A stretch of DNA of 64,000 nucleotides from Endomychus coccineus (taxonomy: Eukaryota > Arthropoda > Insecta > Coleoptera > Endomychidae). The stretch is from the NCBI GenBank assembly GCA_958510875.1, contig OY294067.1, positions 149,556,962-149,620,961 on the forward strand. Direction: 5' to 3'. The notes under the pieces were generated by a model. The model was not told the origin of the DNA. It saw only the letters and a list, made by a program, of their open reading frames with translations, and did no database searches. A program made the position numbers and the translations under genes. Shown in pieces: positions 1 to 12,520 of the stretch; the first letter of the stretch is position 1; each line of letters begins with the position of its first letter.

Positions 1-330
1 GTTGATCTCAACATAGAATAATGTGCCCATAAAGTAGAGGCCATTTTATCACTTGCATACTCGTGGAAGTATGCCAGTAGTAAGTGGAAATCATCTCTAC
101 GTTTTTGGTACTGCACCAAACTGTCTGTACAGTAACTTTTTCTGCGATTTCTCGCATTTCTGGCGGTTTGCAATTTAAATTTTCCCTCATTTCGGCTTTT
201 CACATGTATACGTAATGTATACGTAAATATTTCAACATTATTGTTTTTGAGAAATGTCATTGATAGAAATGTCAAAATTGGTTTCCAGCCTACTTACTTT
301 TTGTCAGACAGAAATTACGCAAGCATACGT
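1..330. other. flank with no recognised feature
   Basis: AT-rich sequence without a supportable gene. It ends in ACGT (327-330), the left target-site copy of the solo LTR that follows. Confidence 0.5.
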
Positions 331-1944
331 TGTAACGAAGTTCCTAAATTCTAGATCAATGTTATAGATTGTCGATTGAGGCATACGCATATTACTTATA
401 ATTCGAAGTAATTGAATATTCTAAATCATCATAAATGCGTATATAGAGGTAGAATCCAAAAGTTCCGCATAGATAAATCGTCATAAGGTAATCAATAAAA
501 GTATTATCCGGTGTAACCATTTGCATTTTAAAAGTCATATACGTTTTCGTTTAATTCATAAATCGTGTACAGTGAATTCCATTCAAATCGTAGTAAAACC
601 GTGTCATTGTCAGATAACGAAACAGGCGTCATAGGTAAAAAAGCAGGTTTTCACCAATTCCTCGCCGGCGAGGATATACCGGAGCAGAATTTCCACTAGC
701 TGGGAGCATATAAAAGCCAGTCGGTGGCTGCGGAAGGGAGTCGAGTTTAGACAGTCTTACCGAACAAGACAAAATTTGAGAAACCGAAGCTTAACCGTAA
801 AACTAACAAAACCGAAGTAATAGTCAGGTAATTACAAGTCCACTTAAAACCGAGAATCTCACCGTTTCCTCAATTGAGTTTAAAGTATTGGTTTTTCATT
901 ATTAAAGAGAGATAAAACAAAGGTATTGTATCGTGGTGACCGATCGTGTTTCGGTTGAATGAATAAATTTAAAGGTGAAGTTAACACCAGTTCAGGTTTT
1001 CGGGAACCAACGTCTAATCGCTGGAGGTGGCTGTATTTCTAGCGCGACTACCCTGGGGTACAGTCATTAAAGGTAAAAGGGCGGGAAGTCCTGACAACTG
1101 ATTAGGTGATAATTTCTATTATATCATTTATAGTGGTGCGAAGATCACTGTCTGAGGAAACGGGCGGGCGAACTTTCGGATCTGAAAAGGGCAGAATTTC
1201 TAGCGCGACTACCCTGGGGTTCTGACTGAAGTAAGTGAAGGGTACGTCCCAGCAACGTCAACAGGCTGCCGGTTTTTTTTTTTTTTTTTTTTCGTCGGTA
1301 TAGTAATTAATATTGTCTGAAGTTGAGGATTGCGAAGCAACACTCTTTGTTCTCTCTCCTGGCAGTAGATATTTTAGGACTGGCCTGTAACAAGGCGTAT
1401 ATTAGTTGAGAAAACTGAATGAGATTTATGCATTAGATTTGCTTGTTGCTTTACCAATCTTGCTAGTGTTTTCCCGACCGGAGCTTATTACCCGCCGTAC
1501 AAATACCCGCTTTGCACGCTTTGGTGTTCGTAGTTTCTTTTTAAGACTTAGCCTAATTCTCCGGCTTAATAGTTAAGAACGCTTTCGCTAGTATTCCCCG
1601 CTTACGTCCCGTTGGTGTTGGTTATTAATAACTGTAACCCTACCTGAATAAATGTTTGAATAACCTTAGTTATATATTAGTGATATATTATATCTTCTCT
1701 GTACTATCCCAATTGAGAAATAACCCAGAACCCTACGAGTGGTAAGTAAAATCTACAACTCAGTAGCTACTTCGAGCCATCTCGAGAACTTTGACCCCTG
1801 GAATTTATTTCTTCACTGAAGTTGCCCTGGCACAGGCTGTTTAACGCAGTCAGAAGAGACCGTCACCACAGAGAACTCTTCCGGGGAGTAAACCTCGCAA
1901 ACAAAATCTGGCGCTCGAGACGAAATACCGAAAAGTAGGTTACA
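331..1944 (+). mobile_element. Solo LTR of a Gypsy-like retrotransposon (copy 1)
   Basis: The element starts TGTAACGAAG and ends GGTTACA, so its termini form the short inverted pair TGTAAC/GTTACA. ACGT flanks both sides (327-330 and 1945-1948), which fits a 4-bp target-site duplication. A TATA box (CATATAAAAG) lies near 704. A motif beginning TTTCTAGCGCGACTACCCTG occurs twice, near 1036 and 1197. A poly-T run of about 20 lies near 1273. The last ~100 bp (pattern GCAGTCAGAAGAGAC...GGGGAGTAAACC...AAATCTGGCGCTCGAG) match the 3' ends of the LTRs at 36.7 kb and 52.7 kb. TGGCGC near the end looks like a primer-binding site but lies inside the terminal pair, so I take it as part of U5. No gag or pol is attached. 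The Gypsy assignment is inferred from end structure and target-site length only. Confidence 0.7.
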
Positions 1945-1948
1945 ACGT

Positions 1949-2454
1949 ATCAAATTGTTTACTTTATTCAACTCAAAAATATTAAATTCTAGTTTAATGT
2001 GCTAGTAGTGGAAAAAATAGTATATCACCACGGTGGTGAAGACATTTACAGACCTCGCACCTTATTCCGCTCGAGGCGAATTAATCTTGATGCTCTGTCA
2101 ATAATAATAGTCTTCAACACCTTGGTGTATAATATACTATTGTGCCTGATTAGATATGCATGATCTGACAGATTAATTCGAAATTTGTCTATTGTGAGAC
2201 AATTTCACCACTTTAGAGTGATTTGCAAATTGTCAAATCTGTAGGACCAATTGGAAAATCGTCTCCAGAGTTACTTCCGTATGCACACACAGACATCATC
2301 TCAAAAATAGTCTAGATCTATTCGGGAAGGTTTAAATCGGATATATTCGCGGAAAATCTCGAAGATTCTCTTGGTCCGATGGCAAGACTTCCCTTATACT
2401 ATGTATATTCATATGCATATTTTTTATTTGGCAAGTCCATTACATCGATATACA
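1949..2454. other. no recognised feature
   Basis: AT-rich spacer between the solo LTR and the mariner-type element. Nothing supportable seen. Confidence 0.4.
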
Positions 2455-4360
2455 GGGTGAGTCAGTTTTTTGTAGTCGAACTGCAACAGGAGATAGACTT
2501 AGTGTTTTTAAGAAGAAAAGTTCATTAAACGTATGTCGTAGAAGGCTTCGTTTTCGAGATACAGGGTGTTGAAATTGAAAAAAAAATTTCGTTTTTTGCA
2601 AATATCTCCGGAACCGTTTATCGTACAGGAAACAGCTTTTGTTAGCATTTTCTACTCATAGTAAGCTATGTTCTGTGTGATAAAAATTTTTTTTTTACTC
2701 ATAATTGGTGAAGATTTTGAAGGGGTAGTGGGTGTTTTTCTCCCCGTCTTCTACGTCACTGAAAAAAAATGGTTTTGAGACAACCATTAGAATCGCCAAT
2801 GTTTTCTACACAGAAAAGGTACTATTGGTCATCAGCTCTAAAGTTGATTGTTTTCGAGAAAAATCAACATATTTTTATTAATATGCTACTACATTCATAA
2901 GAAATTCTTCAATTGAGTATGGTTCAATTTGACAGATGTAACTAAATAGCTGAGTTTTTAATGTTTCGAAAGGCTTGATATATCTTATAGAGGAAGGAAT
3001 AGTATTTTAAAGTATCATGGAAAAATAACAAACATCTTTCTCTGTAACAATCTATGGATTGGGAAGCAATAATTTTTTTATGTGCATGATCTGGCAGATT
3101 AATGTGGAATTTGTCTATAGTGAGGGGAGTGAACAATCAATGCATTAGATTTTTTTTTTCTAGAGGTGACCCTTTATTAGCAACAGAAAAAGGTAATTTA
3201 TGCGTTCATGACAACTTTGTTGTAGTCTTTGAAGGAAATTCTGCCTTTTGAAGAGAATTCGTCTCTCAAAATGTTGATGTGTTTCATGATTTTACTGTGA
3301 AAATAGCTTAATTCGGAATAAAAAAACCAAAACTTTATTCAAAAGACATAAATATCTAGAATAACTTGATCAAAATAAGCAAATAAATCAAACTACTCAG
3401 AAAACTTGCATCATCATGAAGTGCAATTCCGATGTTGCCCCATCTCCGCGCATACAAACGTGAATTTCTCTCAGTAAATTGAATCTCGTTCTCCATAGAA
3501 TAGCTATTTTTGATAAGAATTTAGACTCCCGGAATTCTGGTCCAAAGTTCAGCCTCTGTATCATAAACCTTAAATTCCAAAGGTCCCCAGAAAAACCGCG
3601 TTTTGAATCTGAAGAGCGAGGGGCCTAATAACAGGAGCATCAATTCCAATCCAATTTTGAGAATACTGTTCAAATAGGTGAGTTCGTACGCCTAGTGCAT
3701 AATGCGGAAGTGCTTCACCTAGTGTGAACCAGATAATCTCGGCAAACTAGCAGTGGTATCTCATCCAATACTTCTGGAATAATATTTTTGTTCCATTCAG
3801 GTTGAGTGACAGAATGACGGAATCAATTGAATAGTTGTCAATGAGCCCAGTCCAGGAATTTATTTTGAATTCTTGTATGTAATGCATTTCTCTAGTTAAA
3901 TGGGTATTTTCGTCAGCATATATACGTATTCGTTATGATAAGTAGTCACACTCCTTGCAATACAGGTCTCATCGGCGAATAGTGACTTTTCTTGAAGTCA
4001 TTGTCTACCAATAAAAACTCTGGAATGAAATATAATATTGAATCGTGATTGACGATCCTGTGTTGGAAATTGTCATATTGAAGTGCCAGGTTTCTAGTAT
4101 TTAATTGAGGATTTTCATGTATTTCTTCCATGATGCGCGTTTCAACGACGTTTCTAACATTACGCTAACATCCATTATCCACTGTCGAGATCGACAAATT
4201 TCCTGTTCCACTGAAGCGCCTATCTAATTTTGGTGGCATTCGACGATTGGGAAACTTTTCACAGTGAAACCGAACAGCTCCACGACAATTTCCTCCCCAA
4301 AACATATGGATTAGTAACATATCTGTTTGCTCTGCAAAATAATAGTCTACGGCCAATTGA
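2455..4360 (-). pseudogene. Decayed mariner-type transposon with DUF4817-like transposase
   Basis: Reading the minus strand from about 4,360 gives an N-terminal helix-turn-helix region of the DUF4817 kind, with the motif EKFPNRRMPP near 4,250. A segment near 4,110 reads NPQLNTRNLALQ, like the linker ahead of the DDE domain. Around 3,800-3,600 come LDEIPLLVCRDYL and, in a shifted frame, HYALGVRTHLFEQYSQNWIG, the catalytic-core pattern of mariner-like transposases of this type. Frame changes and stops are frequent, so it cannot encode a working enzyme. The left end may be at TACAGGGTGAGTCA (about 2,453), which resembles the TACAGGGTG ends of such elements. I found no matching inverted end on the right, so outer limits are approximate. 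A mobilising transposase is established for the family; loss of function here is read from the breaks. Confidence 0.65.
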
Positions 4361-6825
4361 AATGAATTCGAATTGATGAATCACATAAACCAGTAATAAC
4401 GCTATGCAATCAAAATAAATTCGCAAAACGAATATCAAGTGATAATATGAATATTGTGAGAACGTGTTTTGATGTTTATTGTCTCCGCTCAGCTTCTTCA
4501 TCTGTATAATACCAACGAGTACTCGAGAAGTAAGTATATTGTATGCTATTTTAACATTTAAACCATAAGAGATATCAAATGATTGAACGAAATAGTTTTT
4601 TTCAAATGCAGAATCTTATAGCAAACCTCTAAGAATTTGTCATTAGCGCATGGACTTCATTTTTCTGGGGCTTGATCAAACATTTATTTCATCGATTTTT
4701 TTCAGATTTCTCCTATTCATTTCTTTCATTAACCAGGTGCTTTTTTTGGATTGGGTTCAGCCAGCTACAAAAAATCTACCTTAACGCTCCAGGGCTCCAT
4801 GTTTGAATAGAGATGAAATGGGTTAGACCTGCTCAATTCATCCTCAAAAAACTTTTATTGATTATTCAGAATTAAAATAGATTGAGAACGACTCAAATGT
4901 AAGCCAATTTTCTCTCAACTAGGGATCTATTCAATCCAAATATGACCAAACTGGGGAGGTATTGTCTGTTGCTGTTCCAACAATGTTGATTTCAAACAAT
5001 CTAGGCTTAGCGCATATGAAATTAGAATGATTCACCTTTATCGTATCTCTAAGTAATTCGAGGACTCCTCAACACTTTTTGCTTATTGATTTTGATAACA
5101 ATCATATTTCCTCGTCACAACATGATAATGTTTCATGACAAGTGAAAGTAAACATATCTCTTGGTTAGACAAAAACGCTGAATTATCGTTTTAACTGAAT
5201 GAAACGCCAATTTCTCTGGATGAAATGCTCGTTTGGCATTTTCAACCGGACATGTATTTGATAAACATATTGATTGCAAATTTTTCCAGAGCGTGAGTTT
5301 GAATTGAAATAACTTTATTGTTTGCTTATTCTTCCGCGGTATACGCCGTAATCTGGAAGTCTGTTAAATTTTAATTTATAACTCCAAAAGCTTGTATCGA
5401 TATTTCGTGGCCAGCAAATAAACCTATATCGAAACATATTTGAAGAGAGTATTACTTTTGCGTTATTTTTCCTGCATATACTTATTTTCAATATAACGTA
5501 GAATATATATAATAACAAGGAACTCTCAATATGTTATCCAGCTGGGGTCAATATTCCAGCAGATATTATCTGTTCAATGTTCAATCGCTCAGAATAAATG
5601 TTGGAAAGTATATCATAAATAATCCAAAGAAACCAAAGACGCTTTCATTCCCTTCAACGTGTTTCCATTTCGCGCAAGACATCAATCATTTAATATTGAG
5701 AAAGACTTCTCAATAATTGATTCCTTTCAGTTGCCAGTTAGGTCCAATACAGTCGATTTCAGAAGAGAGATAACGAAAAGTAAAGAACTCATGTAATTGA
5801 AATCATTGAGAAAGCAAATTAAGATTGAATTGGACAGAAAATAAAACCGGAATAGCATATTTCCGAAACACTTGGACCATAGTAGATGGGACTATTCCAA
5901 TTTCCGTCTAAGGTCAAATCGTATTTAGGTTTTCGAAAGAATCCTTTCAGTTACTAATGCCAAACAAGTAGCCATTTTCATAGACCTATGTAGATAACAA
6001 GTATTCAGTGATTGATTATATCATAAACCATCTCATATAAGTACTGATTTTTTTAATGTATTGTAATAAATATCTATTTGAATATAATATGCTTTTGATT
6101 TTTCCGAATCTCCTTCCGCAATTTTGAGCAATTCAAGGAAATGAATTATTCATGCCTACATGGATAAGTAATTAAGTATATAAGAGTGAAAATCTCTTCA
6201 TTTGTCACTTAACACAACTCACTCCCTTGCACCAATTGACTCTGGGTAGGGTTTACAATTTGTCCAGGTTATAACTTATGTTAGTTCTTTGTAATAGCAA
6301 TCGGAAAAAATCGTTCCATGAAAAAGAGTGAACTGTCTGCAGCACCATCTACTACCCTCGTGCAATACTATGTACATCACAATTCAATTGTTGCTGGTGG
6401 TTGTCAATCGGCAGATAGTTAATCGAGCAAGATTCCACAATCTTGTACCTACTGCACAAATGTAGAAATGTTGGTTAATTGTGAATTGCCCAAAATTATG
6501 TACTAACAGTAGTACAACAAAATTGATTTAAGTGAAAAGGTTTGACTAGGAAGGAACAGTAAGCGATTCCTAGTAGATCAAAAGTTATATGTACGGCGCC
6601 CAAATGAATCCCTCATTTTATCCTAGTACAACATCGTATTTTGCCATCAAGCCGTACCATGATGCTGATCGTGGCATTGAAAATGATTTAGCTGGCATTG
6701 AAGAATGATTCAGAAGACAATAACGACTCCAAATATTTCCACATGACTTCAGAATAAATGTTTTTATTCCCAATCACAAAGCGTTATTCATTTACTAAAT
6801 TCGTCAAGAGTAGAGGGAAAACGTG
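4361..6825. other. no recognised feature
   Basis: About 2.5 kb of AT-rich DNA with only short open frames that show no family motif. No RNA gene or repeat array seen. Confidence 0.4.
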
Positions 6826-6829
6826 AGTA

Positions 6830-6965
6830 CATTGAATATTCATGGCGGAATTTTTGATACGTCTTCTGAGGATGGTAGTGAGACCCAAAGAAAAGTTGAA
6901 AAAAGTAAACGTATGTGCTAGTATGACCTATTTCCCGAGAATTTGTATATGAAGCTATAATTTCT
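6830..6965 (+). repeat. Dispersed repeat, copy 1 of 2
   Basis: A diverged direct copy of the sequence at 7,950-8,070. Shared blocks are CTTCTGAGGATGGTAGTGAG against CTCCTGATGATGGTCAAGAG, then a purine-rich stretch with AAACGTATGT/AAACATATGT and TGACCTATTTCCC. The hammerhead-like GAAA of copy 2 is not kept here. Confidence 0.5.
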
Positions 6966-7949
6966 AATCAGCTCATGAGTAACAGGTGATTGAATATTTA
7001 TCATGAATGCCATGATGATTTAAATGCTGAATACTGTCTCCTGATTCGCTGATTTGTATCATTTAATCGATAATAAGAGAAAGTAGCTTAGAATGATATA
7101 TGATATTTATTTGCGGCAATAATAGAAGAATATAAGTATCCATATTCAGATCTTTAACACTTTCTTCAAATATTGTAAACCATGTCTTTCACAATTTTGA
7201 ACTTGATCCATATCCTAACTAATAACCGTATTTGAACCTAATTGAAAAATTTTTGCAATTGCGACCATCTGTTAAATTTCATATTGGAACTCAAAAGCCA
7301 ATTTTTCGAATCCCTATATGAATATTCCAATTTAGAAGTTAGCAGCTACACAAAGTCTATTTCCATTCTATTACTGTATTGATCACTGTCAGAATTCGAA
7401 GTAAGAAATGCGATCTTAGTTTCAATTATTCCGAAGGTGGAGCACACAGTGGAACTCTTTTATAGTATATCAGCTTCTTTTAATGAAACAAAACAACACG
7501 TGGCGCAACTAAGATCAATTTGCATGTATACAAGGGAAACAAGAGAAATCAATTAGAAATATAAACTTACAAATCACGTACTAACCTAATATTCCCAAAA
7601 ATAAATGAAAATTACAAACTAACCTGTGAAAGCGTTGCCTAGTTTCGAATCTACTCTATTGAAAGCAATAAAATATGCAGACGATGTCCAACCTGCTTGG
7701 CTTTCAACGCCGGCGCCGTGGCAATAATAACATTCAATTCGGTATATAAGGTGTTAATACGATCTCTCCTATAGACCAATAGGAGCGTTTGACAACTGGA
7801 CGGATGAGGACGAAATCATTCTTCCTGTTACTGGATGAATAGACATACTGTTATTTTAATGTTCCAGGAATCGTGTAATGTCAACTTTTCAGATTAGTGC
7901 TTTACTCCAAAATTCAATAACATATTAAGATCTATATATAAATTTAGTT

Positions 7950-8070
7950 TCAAGAAATCTCGTTTTAGACATAATAGGTCTCCTGATGATGGTCAAGAGA
8001 TCGAAATATATGTGAAGAAGAAAATAATAAACATATGTTTTAGTGTGACCTATTTCCCCTAAAATTTATA
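7950..8070 (+). repeat. Dispersed repeat, copy 2 of 2, with hammerhead-like core
   Basis: Second copy of the repeat at 6,830-6,965, about 1.1 kb downstream in the same orientation. It ends in TGACCTATTTCCCC. The layout (CTGATGA, short stem, GAAA, then a purine-rich tract) recalls the ends of Penelope-like elements or retrozymes, but no coding part is attached. Confidence 0.45.
7983..8006 (+). ncRNA. Hammerhead-ribozyme-like core (weak)
   Basis: CTGATGA (7983-7989) is followed by a possible 4-bp stem GGTC/GATC with loop AAGA and then GAAA (8003-8006). This is the order of conserved boxes in hammerhead stem II. Stems I and III were not confirmed, so this may be chance. Confidence 0.25.
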
Positions 8071-8074
8071 TATA

Positions 8075-9388
8075 ATTCATACCTGGGTCAAGAATCTTCA
8101 TTAATATCAAGATCTTTTGAAATTTTACACTGATAGTTCATTTCTATGAATTGAATTTCCTTCCTGTCCGAAATGAACACTTCATAGTGCTGAAACTTGG
8201 AATGGCCTCTTTAACCTTTCTCTCTCCAATTCATGTTGGTTAGGTAAGACAAACGTACGTACAGTAAAAATTTGTAGAATCCTATATGTCATCCTGGAAA
8301 TTTAATAGAACAAGACTACAAAATGTTGCAGTTTCAGCTTTGTTATAAGTTACTCGTTCTGCTGATGAGCTCGAGAAGACTCAACAGCCTTCCAGCAATA
8401 TCAGATTCTGTTTTGAACAGTCGATCTAGAAAACTCTTGCCACTATCGAGACGCCTAACAAAATATCTTTGTTGCATTTACTATGGAGTTGTAAAACACA
8501 TATTATTCAATTTGAATAAACGTTCAATGACATAGCTTATAATAAAAGCAAGATGAGGGAAGTTAGTGATCTGAGAGGCGATTATATTACATCATAATGA
8601 ATGAAATAACTTTTCATGCGCCGTCCTGATCATGTAAGTTTTCATCGAATTGATAGTCAATGTTAACCACTATTCAGATGTATTCGTTTATTCATAGGAA
8701 TTGTGCTTTTAGTAAAATGAAAAGCATTTATGGACCGTTTAAAGTTGATTGATGCGAGAACTAATTACTGTTTTAGAACGCAAAGAGCCCATAAAGATGC
8801 AGCTGACAATAGCAAGCCTAGCTCGTGTCATTGTGGTTGATGTGAGATCCAGCGTTTCGTGCTTTTATTGCCATCCCAACAAAGGCAAAAGAGCTTCAAA
8901 GAGGGGTGCCTGTCATCCGCATCGCACTCAAATAATTGTAGATTCGTAATACTTGTCCGCTTTGTTTTATTCTACGGCCACATCTCTGCCATGCAATATT
9001 TAAATTTCACTGGAAGGAGATATTGCACATGCTTATGTAGGTACTTATGACAATTTTGATGTCGTTATGGGGGATGAGTAATTGATTTTCACAATAAAGG
9101 TTCATTTCTTGTACTCTTTACTCATATTACGTCATATGTGACATACATCGGAATTATCTAAAATTCCCTTCTTTTCTCTTCTTTTGTAACAACGCTATTT
9201 CCTTCTTTTAAATATGATCCCCCTGCATACTACGCTTCGATACTAATGAAAAATATTGTGACAGCAATTCAGCATTTGAATGATTCTTCACGTTTTAGTC
9301 ACCTGATATCCGGAGTAATCGATGAGAAAATGTGTCTGGATGTATGTGAGTGTGTGTATGAGTGTTTGATGCCTGTCGGTTTGTTTCC
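8075..9388. other. no recognised feature
   Basis: AT-rich flank of the P element. Short open frames at 8,323-9,050 show no recognisable domain. A GTGTGTGTATGAGTGT stretch lies near 9,350. Confidence 0.4.
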
Positions 9389-9396
9389 GGTAAATC
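9389..9396. repeat. Left target-site duplication of the P element
   Basis: GGTAAATC, identical to 18075-18082. Eight base pairs is the duplication length characteristic of P elements. Confidence 0.85.
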
Positions 9397-9426
9397 CATA
9401 GACCTATTATCCTAAGGAGACGAAAC

Positions 9427-11673
9427 ATCTCATTCATAAAACTCTATCCGACCTGTCGCAATGATTAGATGAAGTATGACAAAGAAAACCAACGGACCTC
9501 TTTGTCAAATTCCTCCTCATTGGCAACGCTGTAACAATGATGTTCCGTGGCCCTGAAGTCAACCAGGGGCGTGCAGTTCTGAAGGTATACAAATATTACT
9601 CAAAAAATATCATACTTTAATTCATTACACTATAAATGAGAAATGATCACCCTTATCCACTAAAAATGGTTATGGGATAAGGGTGAAAAAATTTTCACGT
9701 TTATAGAACGTACGTTATTTTATGTTCCTTCATACAGGTTTTATAATTTGAATACTGCAACAACAATTTTTATGAGGGAATAATTAGACATTTTGAAATA
9801 ATTTTATTTAGGATTATAATAATAATAATAGTGTAATGAATACATGTATTCACTGTTTACAAAATAAATAAATGAAGTTAACTTGGAATGACAATGTATT
9901 TGAAATGTGAAAAGTAAAGAAGATGAGAGTAGATACACTATACACTTACATGATTTGATTATAATTCATTGGATTAGAACAAAATGCAAAACATTGATCA
10001 ACTAAAATAATTTCTATTTTTAAATCTTATATTTAAATATGCACTTTCATGGGCAAACACCAATATGTGTACTGAGGTGACTATAAAATATTCATATTTT
10101 AAATACTATAAACAAAAGCAATATTAATAAATACAAGATAGTATAGTTAGACGATATTGGTAATTAGAGAGATATGGATATAAGCTAAGAATATCAGACT
10201 CATTTGCTGGTAATTTTCGAACAAATTGATTTGAACAGTTTCATTAAACGAGTAGAGCCATCCACGTCAAAGCAGAAATATTTCATTTTAACAGTGACCA
10301 ACACATTAAAGAGATATATCCAATTGAAAATTGAATTGACAGTTCATATATTTGTAGTGAAAATGAATTTTGATAAAATCAAACAGAAACAGTTTTGCTA
10401 TCCTTAACAATATATTAGAATTAGGAAAGGGGAATCTAAAAAGGGAGAGCTAAATCTTGTAAGAACCTTCCACCATTGTTATGGAAGATGTTAGTTATCA
10501 TAGTACTGTAATGAATGAAATGCCAACCATAGGGTTGCTAGATGTACAACTTTGTAAATGATAATCAGAGAAATTATGTATTAGATTCATGAAAAATACA
10601 TGGAATATGAATTTTAGAACATCTATAAAATAATAGGAGCTAATAATTGCTTAATATTTAGTACTTGATAAGGATTGTCTCTGTAATTTTTAATCACATT
10701 TAACTTTCGTGTAAAATTATTTGTAGTCCTTATTACAGTTAAGAGATTTGATTATTTTAACAGAAAACGTATTTCGTACAAATGTTTATTTCCCATTATT
10801 GAATAGATGAGTTCTACATTCTGCAGTCGATGAAATTAGGTAATAATTATATAGGAAATAACTATTATGCGGTTTATAAGCTCATTTTCAGAATTCTAAG
10901 TTTTCTTAAATATGTCTATCCAAATTTCCATGGCATTGACATAAAATTATTCAATATTGTTGCATATAAAAGAAATCTAATTTAAAATACATATTTAATC
11001 AAATAAATGATCCACATGTTTTTTTCGTAAGTTGAGGGGGAAAAAAATCTACCTCCACACAAATTTCTTCATATTCAAAATCGTTTAAAAAAGAAATACT
11101 GTAGAACCAATTACTGTTGGTCTCAAAATTGAACCATTTTTTAATATACTTTATTCCAATTTTAAAAACTTAAAGAAAATAATATAATGTTGAGAATCTA
11201 AATTCTTCAATTTTTGTGAAATAATGAAGGCAAACAAATCTTTTGCTCAATCTTTCTTTCTAAATTTTCAGCAAATTTGTTTTCATTTTGCAGTTTTTCA
11301 TCAAGGCTTATTAAGAAATGTTCAAAAAGCTATTGGAAAATAACAAATAGGTTTCAGGTATTTCATTTCCATTATCTTTAATTTTTAATCAATTTCTTAT
11401 TTGTATAGTAGACTTCCAAAATACGATAACAAAGATTTACACATTTTGAGAATTCCCTCAATGCATGGATCCAAGCTCATCCACTTCGTCACCACAGGGT
11501 ATAACAACTCTTTGGCTCAACTTTCAAAAATCTTAAGACTTTAGTGATATTTATGTTATTATTATGCCATGGCTCAACAAATTAAAAAAATGCAAAATAT
11601 CTGAAATATATGAGAATTTCTCATATATTTGCATTGAGGTATAACATTTTGTTCAAATGTATGAATCTCATAC
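9427..11673. other. P element interior, 3' side, noncoding
   Basis: AT-rich sequence between the left terminal repeat and the last transposase remnant. It lies downstream of the transposase and no coding motif is seen. An (ATA)n run occurs near 9,820. Confidence 0.5.
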
Positions 11674-11679
11674 CTAATA

Positions 11680-12000
11680 TATGAAATGTAGCAACCCTAG
11701 CAACCATCTCCCAAGAAATGTGATTTTCAAAAATGGTAGGAATAATATACATTGTGATGACACATTCTTGAAACCAATGTTCAACTTGGTAAAAACAAAT
11801 AATTCAGTATACATAGTTGGAAGATATGGGCAAGAGTACTTAATATATCCCCTTATTATGACATTTTCAACCTCTTTGAACACATCTGGGGTATATGAAG
11901 GCTACTACAGGGATCAAGTTGGTACATATGGTAATTCGAAAAGCAAAGCCGGATTTAAGGGCAAAGACATACTGATAAATAGAGTAATCTTGGGTTATTG
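11680..12000 (-). pseudogene. Probable C-terminal remnant of the P transposase
   Basis: On the minus strand one frame reads about PSYTPDVFKEVENVI, preceded by several stops. It resembles the PS..V..V...E stretch found near the C-terminus of P/THAP9 transposases, after the YI.GFVV segment that ends the previous exon. The opposite strand has an open frame of 107 codons (11,681-12,004) with no known domain, which I treat as its antisense shadow. The match is short, so this could be unrelated sequence. Confidence 0.35.
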
Positions 12001-12520
12001 TTAATGTGCAATATTTTAAGGAACTGTATGTTCGAAGCAGTGGAGTGGAATTTATTTTTCCAATACTGGTCATGCAATACTGATATCAATTTGAAGCCAA
12101 GAAGATTAATGCTCAAATCTGTATCTAGAACTTTTAGTTATCAGTAGTTGTACTGTTTACATCAATTAGTGAACCTCTTGTGAAAATTATGCAAGATGTA
12201 ATCAAAATGAATCTTCTCAAAAAAGTATTTTTCTAACTTCCACCACGTTTTCATTTAGTTCAACTAACGAGTGAATTTATTACATAAGTAATGCTTTTTT
12301 ATTTGATGCCACAAATCGAATTAAATATTTGTTGAAATATTAGATTCATTCTACTACTAAAAATCGTGCATTGATTTGTATATTTTGATAATCATCTATT
12401 TTCAGTGTTGGTTTCCATAAATAATATATATTATTTATGAATTAATAATATCATCTTGAAAATGAAAATCAAATTTCTGTATCACTATCTACATCTTTCA
12501 GGTTTACGATCAGGTTCATT

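Noticed and set aside
11681..12004. 107-codon plus-strand open frame as an independent gene
   Set aside because: No domain recognised. It overlaps a probable minus-strand transposase remnant inside the P element, so it is more likely an antisense shadow.
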